Positions 7,694 to 15,325 of a DNA stretch of 64,000 nt are shown one piece after another. This DNA comes from Pseudodesulfovibrio sp. GTDB lineage: Bacteria; Desulfobacterota; Desulfovibrionia; Desulfovibrionales; Desulfovibrionaceae. Location of the stretch: positions 744,001 to 808,000 of the forward strand of contig JADGEX010000002.1 in assembly GCA_016744135.1 (NCBI GenBank). The letters are read 5' to 3'. Position 1 is the stretch's first letter. Every line of letters begins with the position of its first letter. Both the position numbers and the translations under genes were made by a program. The notes under the pieces are model-generated. The model did not search any database. It saw nothing but the letters and a program-made list of their open reading frames with translations, and was not told where the DNA came from.

Positions 7694-10600
7694 GTGACAG
7701 TGAAAAGCGCCAAAAAAATAATTTGGTCCGTTACAGCGACCCTTATCACCGGATTGATTCTCGTCAATCCTGCTCAAGCTTTGCGCGTGAATTTTCAGTC
7801 CCTTGGAGATTCGGATAAACTTACTTTTTCATTTGATTCAGGTGCTTTACCAAAGGCATCGGTGACACGTGTCGGCGCGAAAGAGCTGACTATTTCTTTG
7901 CCTTCCGGTACCTGGGATAAGGAAGCTAAACCAAGTGCCAAGTCTTTCCCCGGTAAGTTGGTGGAATCCATCACTACCACCGACAAAGGAGTGACACTCA
8001 AGACCAGAACCAACGCGTTCGGGTATATCCGTCTCCCCATACCCGGCAAGTCTGCATTCATGGTGCAACTTTTTCGAGATCCTATCGGAGCTCGCTGGAA
8101 ACCTGCGGGGGTCAAACCCAAAGTTGCACCAAAACCAGCACCTAAATCGGCACAGAAATCTGCGCCCGAGCCAAAAACTGTGACAAAACCTAAACCGGTT
8201 CCCGCTGCACCCAAGCCGATTGCCACAACTTCCGCGCCAGTTTCCACGGTTGAAGCTTCGCAGGCAATTCCCAATGCGAATGGTGAGAAAAAACCGTTTT
8301 TTGCTGTCCCGTATTCCGTAAGAAACGAGGTGGCAGCATCAGATGCGCCAGCCTCTCAAGTCTCAGAGAAGTCTCAAGCCATTACGCCCACCGAGGCCAC
8401 GCTTCCTGCCGAGCCAATGCAGCGGATTCAGCCTGTTGCGCTTCCTCGTGAAGTTGAGACTGGTGTTTATCCGCCATCCAATGAATTGCGTTTCAAGGTG
8501 GCGAATCAGACCGCAGAGCAAGTGAAATTTGCCGAATTGGCTGGTGGCACCGCAGGACGTTCCCCGGTGGTTGGCGAAGGACAGGGGGCAGGGGCTTCGC
8601 AACCAGCACAAGTTGGTGGCGCAGTTGCATCGCCTCCGGTTGAAGTGTCAGGTCAAGGGCAGACTGGTGGGGCAGTGTCTCCGCCGCCGACACCTGTGCG
8701 CCCAGTGGAAGTGTCTGGTCAGGGACAGGCCGGTGGAGCGGTGAGTCCGCCACCGACCGTTGTTGAGGGCGCTCCTCCGCCGGCTCCTACGCCGGAAGAA
8801 ACCGCTCAGGTTGAGCAGACTTTGGCAGCTTCGCAGGCTGAGATCCAAAAGGTCGAGGAAGCTCCTGTTGAAGCCGCACAGGCTGAACAACCTGTAGCTG
8901 AGGTGGAAGAAGAACAGGCTCAGCCCGGTGTTGAAGGTGAACAACTGCCTGAATTAACGCCCGAAGAGCAGGCCAAGGCACATGAAGAAGAGATCAGGAA
9001 TCAGCTCTATGAAGCGCAGTCCCTGATGTTTAACGGCTCATTGGCCGCAGCTCTGCCCTTGTACGAAGATATTTTAAAGCAGCCTGATGTGCCGGATGAC
9101 GTGCGCGAAGAAACGCTTTATGCCGTGGCCGACATCAAGAAGCAGCTCAATTCCGATAATCTTTCTGGTAAGTTTGATGAGACAGCTCAGGCTTTTATCG
9201 AGGCCATGAACGCGAACTTGCGTTCCAATAGAGTGCCTCGTGCGTTACTTAATCTTGGTTTATTGAATTTGCAGGTTGGGAACTTTCCGGAAGCTCGAGC
9301 CTATTTTAAAATTTTGCAGGAAAAGTATCCTGACGACGATAATATCCCGTCCATCAGCTACTACTGGGGCGAGTATTTTTATAAGAAAGGCGAGTTTAGA
9401 AAAGCCGCTGATCAGTTCCAATATCTCATTCAAACCTACCCTGAACATCAATTGGTGAAACAGGCTGCCTATTATTTAGCAGACTCCCTTAACCGAACCG
9501 GATTTCTTGAACAGGCTTTTCAGATCGTCGATTACATCGACAAGAGGTGGCCGGATTACTACATGGAAAACATGGAGTTTCTGCGTCTTGCGGGTTCCGT
9601 GGAAATGGAACTCAAGAAGTGGCAGGCTGCCAAGAATCATTATTTCACGTACTATAATCTCAATCCTGACGCTGAAGGTGCCGATGTCGTTCTGGCGCGG
9701 ATTGGTGATATCTACATTCGTCTTGGGTTGAAGAAGCCTGCCAAGCAGATTTATGAAAAAGTGGTTACCAACTACCCGGAAGAAGAAGGTGGATTGATAG
9801 CCAAGATGCGTTTGGCTGAAGAAGGTATTTACGACGATCCGGCCATGCATGAAATGGTGGATGTCTTTGATAGGCCTTACAATCTCAACCCGCAGCGGGT
9901 GTATAAAGAGATTGTTGCCAAGCACCCCGACAGTCCTTTGGCACCCATCGCTCAGCTCAAGCTGGCCATGTGGTACGCATTTAACAAAAAGTATCCCGAG
10001 GCGTTGACTGCTGCTCAGGATCTTATCGAAAATTACCCGGACAGCCCGCTCGTGGAAAAGACCAAGGTTCTTGGCGATTCCGTGTTTGTTCTGGCCGTTC
10101 CAGGTATGATCGGCGAAGAGCGGTATGGTCGTGTGGTCCGGTACTGGGAAACATATGATTTTATCGGCAAGGAAGGTTCCAAGGTTGATGACAAGACCAA
10201 GATTGCCATTGCCACCAGCTATTGGAAAATTGGTCAGCCAGAGAAAGCATTGGAATTGATTGAGCCATACCTCCAGAAAAAGCAGGTTCCGGGTGTGTCC
10301 GATGATGCCCTTGGTCTTGCTGTGAATATTCATCTCGACCAGTTGAACTGGAAGAAAATTGCGGATCTCGTTTCCATGGCTAAGAAAAATTGGACGCTCA
10401 AACCGGCTCAGCAGAAACAACTTGAGTATGCACGGGCCATGTCTTTGCAGAATCTTGGTGATGCCAAGGAAGCTATGCCCATGTGGGCCGAGCTTGCCAA
10501 GGATGCTTCCGTGGATCCGGCATTCCGAGCATACGCAATGTATTATATGGCCAAAGACGCTATGCAGCGGCAGGATTTGCGTCGGGTATTCGTCTATGCC

Positions 10601-10948
10601 CAAGAAGCATTGGCCTTGTTACTTCAGACCAACGGTGATCCTGAAAAGATTAAGGATACCGTGCTGATGTCCATTTATGCCACTGAGCGGTCAGGCCGAT
10701 ATGATGAAGCGCTCAAGTGGGCCAAAGAATATGACCGTTACATTGAAGTGGATAATCCTGAATGGGCATCCACACGGTTTAAGCTTGCTCGTATTTATCG
10801 CAAGGCCGGAGCTATGGACGAATGGAAGCAATTGCTCGGTGATATTATCGAGAAGAAGCCTGATACGCTTCAGGCACAGCTCGCCAAGTCCGCTCTTGAG
10901 ACCTATGCTCTCGAACAAAAAGCTGCTGAATATCAACCCGTACCGTAA
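7694..10948 (+). CDS. Large envelope TPR protein with AMIN-like N-terminus
   Basis: 1084 residues. A signal peptide (residues 1-29) is followed by a beta-rich segment (ALRVNFQSLGDSDKLTFSFD) resembling AMIN-type peptidoglycan-binding domains. A Pro/Ala/Lys/Glu-rich linker covers about 140-430. A long C-terminal solenoid of tetratricopeptide repeats follows (from about 435, for example NFPEARAYFKILQEKYPDD and GEFRKAADQFQYLIQTYPEH). The linker contains two near-identical copies of VEVSGQGQ-GGAVSPPPT around residues 315-355. The start is assigned to GTG at 7694 with a weak ribosome site; GTG at 7700 is an alternative. It lies 63 bases after the sigma-54 activator. An envelope scaffold is likely; a precise role is not recognised. 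Confidence 0.8.
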   Translation: MTVKSAKKIIWSVTATLITGLILVNPAQALRVNFQSLGDSDKLTFSFDSGALPKASVTRVGAKELTISLPSGTWDKEAKPSAKSFPGKLVESITTTDKGVTLKTRTNAFGYIRLPIPGKSAFMVQLFRDPIGARWKPAGVKPKVAPKPAPKSAQKSAPEPKTVTKPKPVPAAPKPIATTSAPVSTVEASQAIPNANGEKKPFFAVPYSVRNEVAASDAPASQVSEKSQAITPTEATLPAEPMQRIQPVALPREVETGVYPPSNELRFKVANQTAEQVKFAELAGGTAGRSPVVGEGQGAGASQPAQVGGAVASPPVEVSGQGQTGGAVSPPPTPVRPVEVSGQGQAGGAVSPPPTVVEGAPPPAPTPEETAQVEQTLAASQAEIQKVEEAPVEAAQAEQPVAEVEEEQAQPGVEGEQLPELTPEEQAKAHEEEIRNQLYEAQSLMFNGSLAAALPLYEDILKQPDVPDDVREETLYAVADIKKQLNSDNLSGKFDETAQAFIEAMNANLRSNRVPRALLNLGLLNLQVGNFPEARAYFKILQEKYPDDDNIPSISYYWGEYFYKKGEFRKAADQFQYLIQTYPEHQLVKQAAYYLADSLNRTGFLEQAFQIVDYIDKRWPDYYMENMEFLRLAGSVEMELKKWQAAKNHYFTYYNLNPDAEGADVVLARIGDIYIRLGLKKPAKQIYEKVVTNYPEEEGGLIAKMRLAEEGIYDDPAMHEMVDVFDRPYNLNPQRVYKEIVAKHPDSPLAPIAQLKLAMWYAFNKKYPEALTAAQDLIENYPDSPLVEKTKVLGDSVFVLAVPGMIGEERYGRVVRYWETYDFIGKEGSKVDDKTKIAIATSYWKIGQPEKALELIEPYLQKKQVPGVSDDALGLAVNIHLDQLNWKKIADLVSMAKKNWTLKPAQQKQLEYARAMSLQNLGDAKEAMPMWAELAKDASVDPAFRAYAMYYMAKDAMQRQDLRRVFVYAQEALALLLQTNGDPEKIKDTVLMSIYATERSGRYDEALKWAKEYDRYIEVDNPEWASTRFKLARIYRKAGAMDEWKQLLGDIIEKKPDTLQAQLAKSALETYALEQKAAEYQPVP

Positions 10949-11098
10949 AGGTGCCTTCCCCTTTCTTTCTTCAGACCTCCATTTTATCCTTTTTCTAAAT
11001 TTTTCGTAGGTGTATTTGCGCAGGTGGTAGGTTACCGGATGTGATGCTACAATGCTTATGGTATTGGGGGAGATTCAATTCGTTGAGGAGTGAATGAC

Positions 11099-11908
11099 AT
11101 GAAGAGACAGCCAGTTGTTGCGGGGCGATTTTATGATGACCAGCCTGAGAAGTTGTATGCCATGGTGGATGCTTTTCTTGGGTTGGGAAAGGATAAGAGT
11201 TTAAATCGGACGTTGTTGGCCATGGTGCCCCATGCCGGGTATGTTTTTTCCGGGGCCGTGTGTGGCAAGACGTTGGGCATGGCGAATCTGGAACAGACGG
11301 TTCTTTTGCTTGGGCCAAACCATACTGGCCGCGGAGAGCTATTTTCGGTGTGGAATGAAGGGGATTGGAATATTCCTGGCGGCTCAGTGTCATTTGATTC
11401 GGACTTAGCGAATGCGATATTGGCTTCGGATGCCAATTTGAAGGCTGATACCGCTGCACATACGGATGAGCATTCTCTTGAGGTTATATTGCCGTTTCTG
11501 CACCGTTTGGAGCCTGACACGACCATAGTGCCGATTTCCATCTCCTCGTCGTCCCTCGACTCTCTGAGACAGGTTGGACAGGCTATTGGACAGACGCTTA
11601 AGACGTTTGATCGCCCTGTATCTATTGTGGTCAGTTCCGACATGAGTCATTACATTTCACATGATGAGGCCAAGAAGATGGATTCAATGGCCTTGGAGGC
11701 AGTGGTTACACTTGATCCGGCAGTCTTGTTTAATACGGTTCGAGAAAATAATATTTCCATGTGTGGGGTCCTGCCCATGACCACTGGCCTTTATGCCGCT
11801 CTTGAAATGGGGGCGACTAAAGGAGAACTGGTTGCTTATACCACTTCCGGGGAAGTTTCGGGTGATTTTGATCAGGTGGTGGGGTATGCAGGTGTTTTGG
11901 TGAGCTGA
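11099..11908 (+). CDS. Memo-family protein (AmmeMemoRadiSam system protein B)
   Basis: 269 residues from the ATG at 11099, chosen because TGAGGAG ends 8 bases upstream; a GTG at 11090 is in frame but overlaps that site. MKRQPVVAGRFY and MVPHAGYVFSG are the family signatures. Metal-site residues in PHAGY, GPNHTG, HTDEHSLEV and SSDMSHY resemble those of extradiol dioxygenases. In many anaerobes Memo is linked to AMMECR1 and a radical-SAM protein; neither partner is in the window, so this is a separated member. The biochemical function is not established. Confidence 0.9.
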   Translation: MKRQPVVAGRFYDDQPEKLYAMVDAFLGLGKDKSLNRTLLAMVPHAGYVFSGAVCGKTLGMANLEQTVLLLGPNHTGRGELFSVWNEGDWNIPGGSVSFDSDLANAILASDANLKADTAAHTDEHSLEVILPFLHRLEPDTTIVPISISSSSLDSLRQVGQAIGQTLKTFDRPVSIVVSSDMSHYISHDEAKKMDSMALEAVVTLDPAVLFNTVRENNISMCGVLPMTTGLYAALEMGATKGELVAYTTSGEVSGDFDQVVGYAGVLVS

Positions 11909-11963
11909 TTTGGTGAAGAGTGTCGGAAGCCGCTTTCAGCGGCATTTGTCAGGTTATTTTGTT

Positions 11964-12000
11964 TCTGGCAGCCAAAGGGGAGAGTTCCCTTTGGAACCCC
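11964..12000 (-). repeat. Degenerate copy of the intergenic repeat
   Basis: On the minus strand this reads GGGGTTCCAAAGGGAACTCTCCCCTTTGG in two halves with a short GGTTCC-AAAGG-GAACT hairpin, then GCTGCCAG. This resembles a decayed form of the hairpin plus GCCGCCGGAGGC end seen at 4781 and 40363. The match is loose. Confidence 0.3.
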
Positions 12001-12032
12001 TGTGTCGCCGTTGGTGAGAGTTGTTAAATAAG

Positions 12033-12072
12033 AATCCCGAAGAAATTTGTTTCTTCGGGATTTATTTTTTTT
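12033..12072. terminator. Bidirectional terminator between Memo gene and selenoprotein gene
   Basis: AATCCCGAAGAAA (12033-12045), loop TTTG, TTTCTTCGGGATT (12050-12062): a perfect 13-bp stem. It is followed by a T-rich run to 12072 on the plus strand, and on the minus strand by CTTATTTAAC. It serves the Memo gene from the left and the converging selenoprotein gene from the right. Confidence 0.92.
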
Positions 12073-12086
12073 CGGCAACCTGCCGA
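12072..12086 (-). promoter_or_regulatory. SECIS-like hairpin for the second UGA
   Basis: On the minus strand TCGGC (12086-12082), loop AGGTT, GCCGA (12076-12072) forms a perfect 5-bp stem. The loop begins 18 bases after the second UGA (12102-12100) and its GG lies at +20/+21. That matches the distance and G-containing apical loop known for the E. coli fdhF SECIS. It lies past the TAG stop, as needed for a Sec three codons from the end. Confidence 0.6.
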
Positions 12087-12090
12087 GACT

Positions 12091-12303
12091 CTAAACGTGT
12101 CAGGAGCCACGATTATAGCCAATGGTTGTTTGTCCATTTTGAACTATGACCGGGATTTTGCGTATCCCGTCTGTCAATTTGAGCATTGCTTTCAAATCTG
12201 CCGGGTTCATCAAAACGTCTACAAATTTTGCTTCCGGGTGCGCATCCAACGCCCGCTTGGTGTGTGGTCAGGTGGATTTCCCATAAATTGTTATATTAGT
12301 CAT
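12091..12303 (-). CDS. Glutaredoxin-like selenoprotein with two in-frame UGA codons
   Basis: ATG at 12303 after AGGAAAGGAG (8-base spacing), 70 codons, TAG at 12093-12091. The translation is a small thioredoxin/glutaredoxin fold: strand MTNITIYGKST, then UGA at codon 12 exactly where the first active-site Cys of CxxC should be (U-P-H-T), helix KRALDA, strand KFVDVL, cis-proline loop RKIPVIV (P51), strand TTIGYNRG. A second UGA at codon 68 is followed by His-Val-stop, so the protein would end GS-U-H-V. Each UGA has a SECIS-like hairpin with GG in the loop about 20 bases downstream. The layout recalls the Uxx-star glutaredoxin-like (seleno)protein family (from memory). A possible -10/-35 pair, TGTAAT/TAGACA, lies at 12327-12353 with short 15-base spacing. 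Confidence 0.82.
12235..12255 (-). promoter_or_regulatory. SECIS-like hairpin for the first UGA
   Basis: On the minus strand CGGG-CGT (12255-12249), loop TGGAT, GCG, bulged CA, CCCG (12238-12235). The stem has 7 pairs including one G-U. The apical loop starts 19 bases after the UGA at 12270-12268 and carries GG at +21/+22, as in bacterial SECIS elements, where a bulge and loop guanines are read by SelB. It is inside the coding region, in frame. Confidence 0.6.
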
Positions 12304-12395
12304 GGTGTAATCTCCTTTCCTATACAATTACATCCACCTATTCTCTCTGTCTATCCTTTCAAACAAAGACGAATCCTTTAATTCGCATAACACTT

Positions 12396-12447
12396 CGCGA
12401 AGTGACTTAAAAAAATTAGGAAAAGAGAGGGATGGGGGGCTGGGGGA
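12396..12447 (+). repeat. Dispersed intergenic repeat, partial copy 3
   Basis: CGCGAAGTG, an A-run with ATTAGGAAAAGAGAGG, and the G-rich tail ATGGGGGGCTGGGGGAG. This is almost the same order as 2967-3020. It lies between the pnp terminator and the selenoprotein promoter region and has no gene of its own. Confidence 0.6.
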
Positions 12448-12450
12448 GAC

Positions 12451-12494
12451 AAAAAAGAAACCGCCCTGTCCAGCGAAAGCCAGACAGGGCGGTT
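12451..12494 (-). terminator. Rho-independent terminator after pnp
   Basis: AACCGCCCTGTC (12459-12470) pairs with GACAGGGCGGTT (12483-12494). On the minus strand it is followed by TTTCTTTTTTG. It closes the long rimP-to-pnp cluster 22 bases after the pnp stop. Confidence 0.93.
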
Positions 12495-12515
12495 ATTAAT
12501 GCGTCAGTCTACGAT

Positions 12516-14750
12516 TTAGCGACGTCCGCCACCACGGTTGTCACGGCGTCCGCCGCCACCACGGTTGTCACGACGACCACCATTGCGGTCACCGCCACGC
12601 GGTGCAGGGCGCTTGAAGTCTTCCAGGTTTACTTCCTGGCCGGCTTCTTCCATCAGCCATGCCTTGCGGGACAGACGAATGCGTCCACCGGGCTCAAGGG
12701 AGATGCACTTGACCCAGACTTCCTGTCCGAGCTGGACAACGTCTTCGACGCGTTCGACGCGCTCGAAGTCGAGCTGGGAGATGTGCAACATGCCTTCCAT
12801 ACCGGGCAGGATTTCGACGAGTGCGCCGACTTCCAGAACTTTACGGACAGTACCGAGGTAGTTCTTACCAGGTTCGGCCTTTTGGTCGTAGTAGAGAACC
12901 ATTTCCTTGGCCTTTTCCATGGATACCATGGTCGGGGCGAAGATGGAGATTTTACCGGAATCTTCGATGTCGATATCGGCTTCGGTCTCAGCGGTAATGG
13001 CTTTGATATTTTTGCCGCCGGGTCCGATGACCGAGCGAATTTTTTCGGGATCGATGTGCACGACAGCCATCTGCGGAGCCAGTTCGGACAGCTCTTCACG
13101 AGGAGCTGCCAGCTCTTCACCCATGTGACCGAGGATATGCAGACGAGCGTCTTTGGCCTGATGAAGGGCCTTTTTCAGTACTTCCTGAGGGATACCGGCG
13201 ATCTTGATGTCCATCTGGATGGCAGTGATGCCGTCCTTGGTACCGGCGACCTTGAAGTCCATATCGCCCAGTGCGTCTTCATCACCGAGGATGTCGGTGA
13301 GTACGAAGTATTTGTCGTCTTCTTTGCACAGGCCCATGGCGATACCGGCAACCGGCTCGGAAATGGGAACACCAGCGTCCATGAGGGACAGAGTGGCGCC
13401 GCAAACAGAGGCCATGGAGGAGGAACCATTGGATTCCATGATCTCGGAGACCACACGGATGGTGAACGGGAAGTCGTCCTGGTTCGGCAGAACCGGAGTC
13501 AGGGCGCGCTCTGCGAGTGCACCGTGACCGACTTCACGGCGGGAGGTACCACGCAGCATACGGGCTTCACCGACGCAGTACGGCGGGAAGTTGTAATGCA
13601 GCATGAAGCGCTTAGTGGCATCGCCGAGCAGAGAGTCGTAACGCTGCTCATCACGGGTGGAGCCGAGAGTGGCAACAGCCAGTGCGGAAGTTTCACCGCG
13701 GCGGAACAGTACGGAACCGTGAGTCTGGCTCAGTACACCGGTCTCGATGGAGAGCGGACGAACGGTGGTGGTGTCACGACCGTCGATACGCAAACCTTCG
13801 TTGACGATGCGATCGCGCACGAGCTTCTTAGTGATGTCACCGACAATGCCGCTGACAGCCTTGAGTTTTGCTTCGTCTTCGGGGAATTTCTCAGCGACAG
13901 CCTCTTTGGCTTTTGCTTTGGCAGCATCTTTGGCAGCGTAGCGAACCATCTTTTCGGGAGTGGTCACTGCGGCCTGAATATCATCAGTGATGAAGTCACC
14001 AAGGAAGGAAACGAGTTCTTCGTCCTGCTTGGGTGTTTCGACTTTAAGCTTGGCAACGCCGACCTTTTCGCGGAGCTGATCCTGCAGGTCGAAGAGCGGA
14101 GCGACTTGTTCGTGGCCCCAAGCCAGAGCATCGGCAACAAGGTCTTCGGAGACGAACTTGCCGCCACCTTCAACCATGACCATGGCTTCGCGGGTGGCCG
14201 CGAAAACGAGGTTCAGGGAGGACTCGTTGTCTGCCTGTGTGTAGGAGGGGTTGAGAACAAACTCGTTGTTGATGAATCCAACGCGAGCTCCCACAATGGG
14301 GCCAAGGAAAGGCATCTTGGAGATATGGCAGGCTGCAGAGGCACCAGTCACGGCCAGGACGTCCGGGTTGACATGTTTGTCAGCGGACAGAACCGTGGCA
14401 ATGATCTGGACTTCGTCAGCGAAGCCTTTCTCAAACAAGGGGCGGATGGGGCGGTCGATGAGGCGGCAGATCAGAGTCTCACGCTCGGACGGGCGGCCTT
14501 CACGACGGAAGTAGTTGCCTGGCACACGACCAGCAGCATACGCCATTTCTTGATAGTTGCAGGTGAGAGGGAAGAAGCCGCGATCAATAGCCAGGGGCTG
14601 GGTCACGGCGGTGACCAGAACAGTGGTTTTGCCGGACGTAATCGTCACGGCGCCACTGGCTTGGCGGGCATACTTGCCGGTTTCGATTGTGATGTCCATG
14701 CCGCCGACCGTCGCGGTCAGGCTTGTGGCATCAAAAGGAATCATTGTCAT
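12516..14750 (-). CDS. pnp: Polyribonucleotide nucleotidyltransferase (PNPase)
   Basis: 744 residues, somewhat longer than the usual 700. Two RNase PH domains (about 10-140 and 320-465), a KH domain with GPGG near residue 575 (IRSVIGPGGKNIKAITAET) and an S1 domain at about 627-690 are in the normal order. It degrades RNA 3' to 5' with phosphate and can add tails, probably as part of a degradosome. The last 35 residues form an unusual Arg/Gly tail with two RRDNRGGGG-type blocks, a likely extra RNA-binding element. The start ATG at 14750 follows AGGAAAT. It lies downstream of rpsO, the classical pairing, separated by 243 bases with two hairpins. Confidence 0.97.
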   Translation of the reverse strand: MTMIPFDATSLTATVGGMDITIETGKYARQASGAVTITSGKTTVLVTAVTQPLAIDRGFFPLTCNYQEMAYAAGRVPGNYFRREGRPSERETLICRLIDRPIRPLFEKGFADEVQIIATVLSADKHVNPDVLAVTGASAACHISKMPFLGPIVGARVGFINNEFVLNPSYTQADNESSLNLVFAATREAMVMVEGGGKFVSEDLVADALAWGHEQVAPLFDLQDQLREKVGVAKLKVETPKQDEELVSFLGDFITDDIQAAVTTPEKMVRYAAKDAAKAKAKEAVAEKFPEDEAKLKAVSGIVGDITKKLVRDRIVNEGLRIDGRDTTTVRPLSIETGVLSQTHGSVLFRRGETSALAVATLGSTRDEQRYDSLLGDATKRFMLHYNFPPYCVGEARMLRGTSRREVGHGALAERALTPVLPNQDDFPFTIRVVSEIMESNGSSSMASVCGATLSLMDAGVPISEPVAGIAMGLCKEDDKYFVLTDILGDEDALGDMDFKVAGTKDGITAIQMDIKIAGIPQEVLKKALHQAKDARLHILGHMGEELAAPREELSELAPQMAVVHIDPEKIRSVIGPGGKNIKAITAETEADIDIEDSGKISIFAPTMVSMEKAKEMVLYYDQKAEPGKNYLGTVRKVLEVGALVEILPGMEGMLHISQLDFERVERVEDVVQLGQEVWVKCISLEPGGRIRLSRKAWLMEEAGQEVNLEDFKRPAPRGGDRNGGRRDNRGGGGRRDNRGGGRR

Positions 14751-14833
14751 AGTGATTTCCTACCTTATAACGGTAATAGGTGAACCACTTCCTGCGTATC
14801 CCTCGGATTGGGTTAGCCGGCTTGGGAAAGGAC

Positions 14834-14864
14834 TTTTGGTGCCTGATTAAATCAGTGCCAAAAA
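14834..14864 (-). other. Imperfect hairpin in the pnp leader
   Basis: TTTTGGTGCCTGATT and AATCAGTGCCAAAA flank a single base; CTGATT/AATCAG and TTTTGG/CCAAAA pair perfectly with a small internal loop. It lies 84 bases upstream of the pnp start, where E. coli pnp has its RNase III/PNPase autoregulatory stem. The function here is inferred by position only. Confidence 0.45.
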
Positions 14865-14947
14865 CGCCTTCCGCAGCCAACTAAGCTAAAGCGTGAGGGT
14901 GGTTCGGAGCGGAAAAGACGGCTCCGTCGCAGAAAGTGACATAGTAT

Positions 14948-14971
14948 GAGGGGAGGCTGGTGCCTCCCCTC
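14948..14971 (-). other. Strong hairpin at the 3' end of rpsO
   Basis: GAGGGGAGGC, loop TGGT, GCCTCCCCTC: a perfect 10-bp stem 23 bases after the rpsO stop. No U-run follows on the minus strand, so it is more likely an mRNA processing or stability element, or a Rho-dependent or partial terminator, than an intrinsic terminator. Confidence 0.6.
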
Positions 14972-14993
14972 GTAAACTCAATTTTTCAAAGAA

Positions 14994-15263
14994 CTATTTG
15001 CGCAGACCAAGGCGACTAATAAGGTCGCGGTAGCGCTGAATGTCTTTGTTAGTCAGGTATTTCAGCAGCTTTCTGCGCTGACCAACCATCTTGAGCAGAC
15101 CGGTCCGGGAGTGGTGGTCTTTTTTGTGGGCCTTGAAGTGATCGGCCAGGTATTTGATGCGTGCGGTCAGCAGCGCAACCTGAACCTCGGGGGATCCGGT
15201 GTCACCTTCACAGGTCTTGTACTCGTCAATAATCTTTTGCTTTTCTTCAGCAGTCATAACCAC
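14994..15263 (-). CDS. rpsO: 30S ribosomal protein S15
   Basis: 89 residues, standard length. [17 protein letters not shown] and [22 protein letters not shown] are the family signatures; the protein binds the 16S rRNA central domain. The GTG start at 15263 is chosen because AGGAGG lies 8 bases upstream; the ATG two codons later would be 14 bases away. It lies between truB and pnp. Confidence 0.97.
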   Translation of the reverse strand: MVMTAEEKQKIIDEYKTCEGDTGSPEVQVALLTARIKYLADHFKAHKKDHHSRTGLLKMVGQRRKLLKYLTNKDIQRYRDLISRLGLRK

Positions 15264-15325
15264 AGCGCTATCCTCCTAATTTGAGGGTTGATGTATACTT
15301 TGCTGTTTGTTCAGTCTTGAAGTGT

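Noticed and set aside
12097..12381. 94-codon plus-strand ORF
   Set aside because: It is antisense to the selenoprotein, has no protein-like pattern or ribosome site, and runs into repeat DNA; the minus-strand reading explains the sequence better.
12432..14783. 783-codon plus-strand ORF opposite pnp
   Set aside because: Antisense shadow of pnp caused by codon bias; no start signal and no domain.
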